From: Pseudomonas sp. St316
Lineage (GTDB): Bacteria; Pseudomonadota; Gammaproteobacteria; Pseudomonadales; Pseudomonadaceae
Length of the DNA: 64,000 nt
NCBI RefSeq assembly: GCF_018325905.1
Contig: NZ_AP021901.1
Coordinates: forward strand, 5,642,001 to 5,706,000
Direction: 5' to 3'
Shown here: piece after piece, positions 58,427 through 64,000 of the stretch
Layout of the letters: every line of letters starts with the position of its first letter
Numbering within the stretch: position 1 is the first letter of the stretch
Translations under genes and position numbers: made by a program
The notes under the pieces: generated by a model
Database searches by the model: none
Seen by the model: only the letters and a program-made list of their open reading frames with translations
Told to the model about the DNA's origin: nothing

Positions 58427-60970
58427 ATGAACAAGGCGGGCGACGTGTTAAAGAAAACCCTGTTCCAGTTGCACTGGTTTTTCGGCATCAGTGCCGGGCT
58501 GGTCCTGGCGTTGATGGGCATTACCGGGGCCGTGGTGTCGTTCCAGGATGAAATCCTGCGGGCCTTGAATCCGCAAGTACTGACGGTCGAGCCGCAACCG
58601 GCCGGCGTCCTGCCGCCCGCCGAACTGGTGGAACAGATCGAGGCCGCTTCCGGCAAGACCGTCGCCATGCTCTGGGTCGAGACCGACAGCGGCAACGCCG
58701 CGCGGGTGATCTTCGCCGCGCCGCCTGGGGAAAAACGCGGCGCCATGCGCTATTTCAACCCCTACAACGCGCAGTTCATGGGTGATGTGACGGGCCAGGA
58801 CTTCTTCGGCCTGATACTCAGGCTGCACCGCGTCCTGACCCTGGATGATGTCGGTCGGCAAATCACTGGTGCCTGCACGCTGATCCTGGTGTTTTTCTGC
58901 CTGTCCGGGCTGTACCTGCGCTGGCCGCGCCAATGGAACAGCTGGCGCGCCTGGCTGACCCTCGATTGGGGGAAAAAAGGTCGGAGCTTCAATTGGGACC
59001 TGCACTCGGTGGCGGGCACCTGGTGCCTGGCGTTCTATCTGCTGGCGGCCCTGACCGGGCTGACCTGGTCCTATGAGTGGTACAACAACGGCGTGACCCG
59101 CCTGCTCTCCGATTCACCGAAAGAGGAACGGGTGCGCAATCGTGGTCCGGCACCGAGCGGCCCACTCCCCGCGGCCGATTACCGGGCCATGTGGAGCAGC
59201 ATCTACAGCGCCGCCGGCCCGGGGCTGTCGGCCTATAACGTGCGCATGCCGCCCGTGGCCGGCCAACCGGCGACCGTGTTCTACCTGCTGAAAAATTCGC
59301 CGCACGACCGGGCGCTGAACGAGCTCACCCTTGACCCGGCCACTGGCGTCATCAGCCGGCACAGCCGCTACAGCGACAAGAGCGTCAAGGCGCAGTTGCT
59401 GACCAGTGTCTATGCCCTGCATGTCGGCAGTTACTTCGGCCTGGTCGGACGGATCCTGGTGACCGTTGCCGGGCTGACCATGCCGCTGTTCTTCATCACC
59501 GGCTGGTTGCTGTACCTGGACCGCCGCCGCAAGAAGCGCCACGTCAAAAACGCCCGTCAGGCCCTCATCGCCAACCCGGGCAATGCGCCGGCCTGGCTGA
59601 TCGGCTTCGCCAGCCAAAGCGGTTTCGCCGAGCGACTGGCCTGGCAGACCGCCGGCCAACTCCAGGCCGCCGGCTTGCCGGTGAAGGTCCAGCCACTGGC
59701 CGGAGTACGTGAGCAGGACCTGAACAACGCCACCCATGCGCTGTTTGTCGTCAGCACCTTTGGCGACGGCGAAGGGCCGGACAGCGCCCGCGGCTTTGAA
59801 CGCAAAGTGCTGGGCCAGGCCTTGAGCCTGGAGCGCCTGCAGTATTCGGTGCTGGGCCTGGGCGACCGGCAATATGAACACTTCTGCGGCTTCGCCCGGC
59901 GCCTGCACGCCTGGCTGGCGGAACACGGCGGCAAGACGCTGTTCGCGCCGGTGGAAGTGGACAGCGGCGACCCTTACGCCCTGCGCCACTGGCAACAACA
60001 ATTGGCGGAGCTGACCGGCCAAGCCCCGTTGGACACTTGGCAGGCCCCCAGCTTCGAAAACTGGATCCTCAGCCAGCGCACCCTGCTCAACCCCGACAGC
60101 AGCGGCTGCGGGGTGTACCTGCTGGGTCTCAGCGCCCCCGGCCCGAGCAGTTGGCTGGCCGGTGACCTGGTGGAAATCCTGCCGCGCAATGACCTGTTGG
60201 CCATCGAGCATTTCCTCGACGGGCTCGGCCTCTCCGGCCACGCGCGCGTGCAAGTCGATGGCCTGTCCCAGAGCCTCGACCAGGCCCTGGCGACCCGCCA
60301 ACTCCCGGAAATCCGCGCCCATCTGGTCGGCCTGCATGCCCAGGCCCTGGTGGATGCCCTGGCACCGCTGGCGATACGCGAGTACTCCATCGCCTCGATC
60401 CCGGCGGACGGTGTGCTGGAGCTGATCGTGCGCCAGCAATGCCATGCCGACGGCAGCCTGGGCGTCGGTTCCGGCTGGCTCACCGAACACGCACCGCTGG
60501 GCAGCGCCATCAGCCTGCGGCTACGCCGCAACAGCAGCTTCCATCTGCCGGCCCAGGGTGTGCCGATGATCCTGTTGGGCAACGGCACCGGCCTGGCCGG
60601 CCTGCGCAGCCTGCTCAAGGCCCGCGGGGCCCAAGGCATGCAACGCAACTGGCTACTGTTTGGCGAGCGCAACCGCGAACACGATTTCCACTGCCGCGAT
60701 GAGCTGCAGGAGTGGGTGACCTCCGGTGATCTGGAACGCCTGGACCTGGCCTTCTCCCGAGATCAGCAACAGAAAATCTATGTCCAGGATCGCCTGCTGG
60801 AATCGGCGCCACTGCTCAAGCAATGGCTGGCCGACGGCGCGGCGATCTATGTCTGCGGCAGCTTGCAGGGCATGGCGTCAGGGGTGGATCACGTGCTCAA
60901 CATGGTGCTGGGGCGCGAGGAAGTGGAGCGGCTGATCGAGCAGGGGCGGTATCGGCGGGATGTCTACTGA
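58427..60970 (+). CDS. PepSY-TM / flavodoxin / FAD-NAD reductase (PiuB-like)
   Basis: 847 residues from the ATG at 58427; a GTG at 58445 ([15 protein letters not shown]) fits the family start better and is a real alternative. An N-terminal PepSY-associated membrane domain with four helices (about 15-37, 140-165, 190-215, 335-365) is followed by a flavodoxin-like domain (about 395-530, '[20 protein letters not shown]') and an FAD/NAD(P)H reductase domain ('REYSIASIP', '[14 protein letters not shown]', '[18 protein letters not shown]'). Like PA4513/PiuB it probably carries electrons across the membrane to reduce ferric siderophores or iron in the periplasm. Confidence 0.88.
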   Translation: MNKAGDVLKKTLFQLHWFFGISAGLVLALMGITGAVVSFQDEILRALNPQVLTVEPQPAGVLPPAELVEQIEAASGKTVAMLWVETDSGNAARVIFAAPPGEKRGAMRYFNPYNAQFMGDVTGQDFFGLILRLHRVLTLDDVGRQITGACTLILVFFCLSGLYLRWPRQWNSWRAWLTLDWGKKGRSFNWDLHSVAGTWCLAFYLLAALTGLTWSYEWYNNGVTRLLSDSPKEERVRNRGPAPSGPLPAADYRAMWSSIYSAAGPGLSAYNVRMPPVAGQPATVFYLLKNSPHDRALNELTLDPATGVISRHSRYSDKSVKAQLLTSVYALHVGSYFGLVGRILVTVAGLTMPLFFITGWLLYLDRRRKKRHVKNARQALIANPGNAPAWLIGFASQSGFAERLAWQTAGQLQAAGLPVKVQPLAGVREQDLNNATHALFVVSTFGDGEGPDSARGFERKVLGQALSLERLQYSVLGLGDRQYEHFCGFARRLHAWLAEHGGKTLFAPVEVDSGDPYALRHWQQQLAELTGQAPLDTWQAPSFENWILSQRTLLNPDSSGCGVYLLGLSAPGPSSWLAGDLVEILPRNDLLAIEHFLDGLGLSGHARVQVDGLSQSLDQALATRQLPEIRAHLVGLHAQALVDALAPLAIREYSIASIPADGVLELIVRQQCHADGSLGVGSGWLTEHAPLGSAISLRLRRNSSFHLPAQGVPMILLGNGTGLAGLRSLLKARGAQGMQRNWLLFGERNREHDFHCRDELQEWVTSGDLERLDLAFSRDQQQKIYVQDRLLESAPLLKQWLADGAAIYVCGSLQGMASGVDHVLNMVLGREEVERLIEQGRYRRDVY

Positions 60971-60994
60971 CAGACACCCATCTTAAGTACCCCT

Positions 60995-61084
60995 TGTGGG
61001 AGCAAAGCTTGCTCGCGATAGCGGACTTTCAGTCAGCCATTTATTGACAGATATACCGTCATCGCGAGCAAGCTTTGCTCCCAC
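60995..61084. repeat. Inverted REP pair
   Basis: TGTGGGAGCAAAGCTTGCTC at 60995 and its inverted copy ending TTTGCTCCCACC at 61084. Confidence 0.88.
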
Positions 61085-61108
61085 CGAGGCTCCTGGCGCG
61101 ACTGACAG

Positions 61109-62650
61109 TCAAACCGGCTGCAACTTCTTCTCGAACACCGCCACACCTTCCAAATCCCGCAGCACCACGCTCATCTCCCCGCTCGGCCCGTCGATGTTCA
61201 CCTCGCCAAAGAACTGATACCCGGCAAACGGCGAGGTGTTCTGGGCCGGAGGCGCTTTCTGGAACACCACTTCCGGGCCGAAGGTCTTGTCCAGGGGATT
61301 GGGCCCGAAGCTACCGGCATTCAATGGCCCGGCGACAAACTCCCAGAATGGTTCGAAATCCTGGAACGCGGCCTGTTCGGGATGGTAGTGATGGGCGGCG
61401 CAATAGTGGACATCGGCGGTGAGCCAGACGTAGTTGCGTACCTGATGCTTGCGCAGGTAGCCGAGCAGTTCGGCGATCTCCACCTCACGCCCCTGGGCCG
61501 CGCCCGGGTCACCGTTGGCGACCGCTTCCCAGCGCGGCACGCCGGGGCTGACCTCACCGTCCGGCACGCCCAGGCCGATGGGCATGTCGGCAGCGATGAC
61601 TTTCCATTGGGCCCGGGACTGCTTCAATTCGCGCTTGAGCCAATTCAACTGCTCACGCCCCAGGAACGGTTTGGCGGCGCCGAGGTTGGCGTCGTTGGCT
61701 TCGCGGTAGCTGCGCATGTCGAGCACGAACACATCCAGCAGCGGCCCGTAACCGAGCTTGCGGTAGATCCGCCCACCGCCGTCGGCCTTCTGCAAGCGCA
61801 TTGGCGCGTATTCCAACCAGGCCTGGCGCGCCCGGCCAACGAGGCTGTGGATATCCTTGCTCTGGTAGCGCTCGTCAAGTTGTTTGCCCGGCGACCAGTT
61901 GTTGACCACCTCGTGATCGTCCCATTGCCAGATCTGTGGCACTTCGGCATTGAAGCGGCGTACGTTTTCGTCCATCAGGTTGTAGCGATAGTTGCCGCGA
62001 TACTCATCCAGGGTTTCGGCGACCTTGCTCTTGGCGTCGGTGGTGAGGTTGCGCCAGATGCGCCCGCCCTCGACGGTAATTTGCGCCGGCACCGGGCCGT
62101 CGGCGTAGATGGTGTCGCCACTGTGGATAAAAAAATCCGGCAGGCGCAGGCGCATGGCTTCGTAGATGCGCATGCCGCCGATGTCCGGGTTGATGCCGAA
62201 GCCCTGGCCGACGGTGTCGCCGCTCCAGACAAAACGGATGTTGCGCTTGAACTGCGGCACGCTGCGCAGGTGGCCCAACCAGGGTTCGCTGGCGACACCG
62301 CTCTGGGCGTCTTCGAAATGCACCCGGTAGAAAATCGCCTGGTCGCGGGGCAGCCCGGTGAGTTCGACCCGGGCGGTGAAATCACTGCGGGCGTCGGCCA
62401 TGGGCGAAACGAAACGACGCGGATTGCTGAACTTGCTGCGGGTGTCCCATTCCACCACCATCCGCGCCGGACGGTCGCTGCGGCTCCAGATCATCGCCCG
62501 GTCGCCCTGCAAGTCGCCAGACTGCACACCGTCGGTGAGCACCGGACGATCCTTGACCGAAGCCATCACCGCCGGCGCCAGCCCCGGCAACAACAACCCC
62601 GCGCCCACGGCTTGCATCACACGGCGGCGGCCCAGGTCAAATTCGCTCAT
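61109..62650 (-). CDS. phoD: PhoD-family alkaline phosphatase, Tat-exported
   Basis: 513 residues. A Tat signal (LGRRRVMQAVGAGLLLPGLAP) precedes the PhoD domain: 'SGDTIYADGPVPAQITVEGG', 'WDDHEVVNNWSPGK' and 'LTADVHYCAAHHYHPEQ', which supply the calcium/iron ligands and the catalytic cysteine region of the family. It hydrolyses phosphodiesters and monoesters in the periplasm under phosphate limitation. No Pho box is clear upstream. Confidence 0.93.
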   Translation of the reverse strand: MSEFDLGRRRVMQAVGAGLLLPGLAPAVMASVKDRPVLTDGVQSGDLQGDRAMIWSRSDRPARMVVEWDTRSKFSNPRRFVSPMADARSDFTARVELTGLPRDQAIFYRVHFEDAQSGVASEPWLGHLRSVPQFKRNIRFVWSGDTVGQGFGINPDIGGMRIYEAMRLRLPDFFIHSGDTIYADGPVPAQITVEGGRIWRNLTTDAKSKVAETLDEYRGNYRYNLMDENVRRFNAEVPQIWQWDDHEVVNNWSPGKQLDERYQSKDIHSLVGRARQAWLEYAPMRLQKADGGGRIYRKLGYGPLLDVFVLDMRSYREANDANLGAAKPFLGREQLNWLKRELKQSRAQWKVIAADMPIGLGVPDGEVSPGVPRWEAVANGDPGAAQGREVEIAELLGYLRKHQVRNYVWLTADVHYCAAHHYHPEQAAFQDFEPFWEFVAGPLNAGSFGPNPLDKTFGPEVVFQKAPPAQNTSPFAGYQFFGEVNIDGPSGEMSVVLRDLEGVAVFEKKLQPV

Positions 62651-62733
62651 GGTGTTCTCCCTTGAAATGGGAAAACTTAAGCATGGCTCTGTGAAGTGGG
62701 TGTGACAAAAATTTTATGGCCACCCCAAAACCA

Positions 62734-62825
62734 CTGTGGGAGCGAGCTTGCTCGCGATGGCAGAGTGTCAGGCAACCTATTGGTCGACTGATACACCGCT
62801 ATCGCGAGCAAGCTCGCTCCCACAG
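62734..62825. repeat. Inverted REP pair
   Basis: CTGTGGGAGCGAGCTTGCTC at 62734 and its inverted copy ending CTCGCTCCCACAG at 62825, between phoD and fruA. Confidence 0.9.
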
Positions 62826-62841
62826 GGAAGAACAGGGCTGG

Positions 62842-64000
62842 TCAGGCCTTCGCCGGCTCCAACGCCATCTCCACCACCTCAGGCCGCTTGAGCAGCGCAT
62901 ACGCCACCCCCGTCAGCAGGCTCCCCGCCACGATCGCCAGCAGGTACAACAGCGCATGGTTGATGGCGTTGGGGATCAGCATCACGAACAGCCCACCGTG
63001 GGGCGCCATGAGCTTGCAGCCGAAGTACATCGACAGCGCACCGGTCAGCGCGCCGCCGGCGATGCTGGCCGGGATCACCCGCAGCGGGTCCTTGGCCGCG
63101 AACGGAATCGCGCCCTCGGAAATGAAGCACAGCCCCAGCACCAGCGCGGCTTTACCGGCCTCGCGCTCGGTCTGGGCGAACTTGCGCCGGGCGATGAAGG
63201 TGGCGATGCCCAGGCCAATCGGCGGCACCATGCCAGCGGCCATGGTCGCGGCCATCGGTGCATAACTCTGGGAAGCCAGCAGTCCCACCGAAAACGCGTA
63301 GGCGGCCTTGTTGATCGGCCCTCCGAGGTCGACGCACATCATCGCCCCCAGCAGCACGCCCAGCAGGATCGCATTGGTGGTGCCCATGCTGTCGAGGAAA
63401 TGGGTCAGGCCTTCAAGCATGCCCGCCACTGGTTTGCCGACGATGTAGATCATCACCAGGCCGGTGATCAGGCTCGCCAGCAGCGGGATGATCAGGATCG
63501 GCTTGAGCGCTTCCAGGCTCTGGGGCAGGCGCGCGTAGCGGTTGATCGCCTTGGCCACGTAACCGGCCAGGAAACCGGCGATGATCCCGCCAATGAAACC
63601 GGCACCCAGGGTGCTCGCCAGCAGCCCGCCAATCATTCCCGGCGCCAGGCCCGGACGGTCGGCAATGGAGTAGGCGATGTAGCCGGCCAGCAGCGGCACC
63701 ATCAATTTGAACGCGGTGTCGCCGCCGATCTGCATCAGCGCGGCTGCCAGCGTGCCGGGTTCCTTGAAGGCGGTGATGCCGAACACGAACGACAAGGCGA
63801 TCAACAGACCACCGGCTACCACCATCGGCAACATGAACGACACGCCCGTCAGCAGGTGCTTGTAGACGCCGCTCTTCTCCGACTTGGCCGGGGCGCTGGC
63901 ACCGCTCGACGCGCTTTCTTGACGGCCTTCGACCAACGCCTTGTTCAGCGTCGCTTCGGCCTGCTTCAAGGCGATGCCCGTGCTGCAGCGGTAGATTTTC
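62842..64000 (-). CDS. fruA: Fructose PTS permease EIIBC, N-terminus beyond window
   Basis: The C-terminal 386 or so codons are present; the frame stays open to the right edge ('KIYRCSTGIALKQAEATLNK' is the end of the EIIB domain). After a linker rich in Ser/Ala the EIIC domain follows with about nine helices ('LLTGVSFMLPMVVAGGLLIA', 'DLGGPINKAAYAFSVGLLAS') and 'SEGAIPFAAKDPLRVIPASI', where the Gly-Ala-Ile-Pro-Phe motif binds sugar. Component of the fructose PTS with FruB and FruK, which would lie beyond the window. Confidence 0.93.
   Translation of the reverse strand, partial: KIYRCSTGIALKQAEATLNKALVEGRQESASSGASAPAKSEKSGVYKHLLTGVSFMLPMVVAGGLLIALSFVFGITAFKEPGTLAAALMQIGGDTAFKLMVPLLAGYIAYSIADRPGLAPGMIGGLLASTLGAGFIGGIIAGFLAGYVAKAINRYARLPQSLEALKPILIIPLLASLITGLVMIYIVGKPVAGMLEGLTHFLDSMGTTNAILLGVLLGAMMCVDLGGPINKAAYAFSVGLLASQSYAPMAATMAAGMVPPIGLGIATFIARRKFAQTEREAGKAALVLGLCFISEGAIPFAAKDPLRVIPASIAGGALTGALSMYFGCKLMAPHGGLFVMLIPNAINHALLYLLAIVAGSLLTGVAYALLKRPEVVEMALEPAKA

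Overview
The window looks like chromosomal DNA of a Pseudomonas of the P. fluorescens group. This rests on gene content and order (tldD-nitrilase-yhdP-rng-maf-mreDCB next to gatCAB, roxSR, an opdP-dpp cluster ordered as I remember it from P. aeruginosa, and PiuB-like and speC genes), on GC-rich codon usage, and on many inverted REP repeats of the GTGGGAGCnnnCTTGCTCGCG type between genes. No rRNA, tRNA, CRISPR array, prophage or insertion sequence was recognised.

Layout. 1-13048 is mainly housekeeping: pmbA (cut by the window edge), yjgA, tldD, a carbon-nitrogen hydrolase, yhdP, rng, maf and mreD-mreC-mreB. 13263-16474 is gatCAB, the tRNA amidotransferase. 16669-19609 holds a small RlpA-like lipoprotein, a doubly frameshifted Na+/Ca2+ exchanger, a carboxymuconolactone decarboxylase family protein and an AEC permease. 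19826-26815 is a galactarate/glucarate catabolic locus: garD, an MFS importer, 2-oxoglutarate semialdehyde dehydrogenase, kdgD and, beyond a small unknown gene, a FadR-type regulator with matching candidate operators at both ends. 27071-30711 holds an SbmA/YddA-type ABC exporter and the RoxR/RoxS redox pair.

31870-35516 is the accessory part. A small protein with an EF-hand/dockerin-like loop is followed by a tightly overlapping three-gene cassette: an HTH protein broken by a one-base frameshift, an AbiEii-like nucleotidyltransferase and a divergent PP2C phosphatase. A 73-bp tandem repeat array, interrupted by a dispersed element, closes the region. This cassette is the best candidate here for an undescribed (AbiE-like, possibly defensive) system.

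35517-48136 is a peptide uptake locus: four paralogous periplasmic binding proteins, an OprD-family porin and DppBCDF. 48272-50150 has an acidic secreted protein, a promoter with a highly structured leader of about 220 nt ahead of a DUF6124-type gene, and a 135-bp tandem REP array. Then come prfC, a HigBA-like toxin-antitoxin pair, an OpuC-type osmoprotectant ABC operon, ornithine decarboxylase speC with an attenuator-like leader and upstream ORF, a PiuB-like PepSY/flavoreductase, a Tat-exported PhoD phosphatase and the end of fruA (cut by the window edge).

Three single-base lesions, all fitting loss of one base in a homopolymer, break two genes (17567, 17821, 32769). They are either real inactivations or consensus errors, and the reads should be checked before calling pseudogenes.
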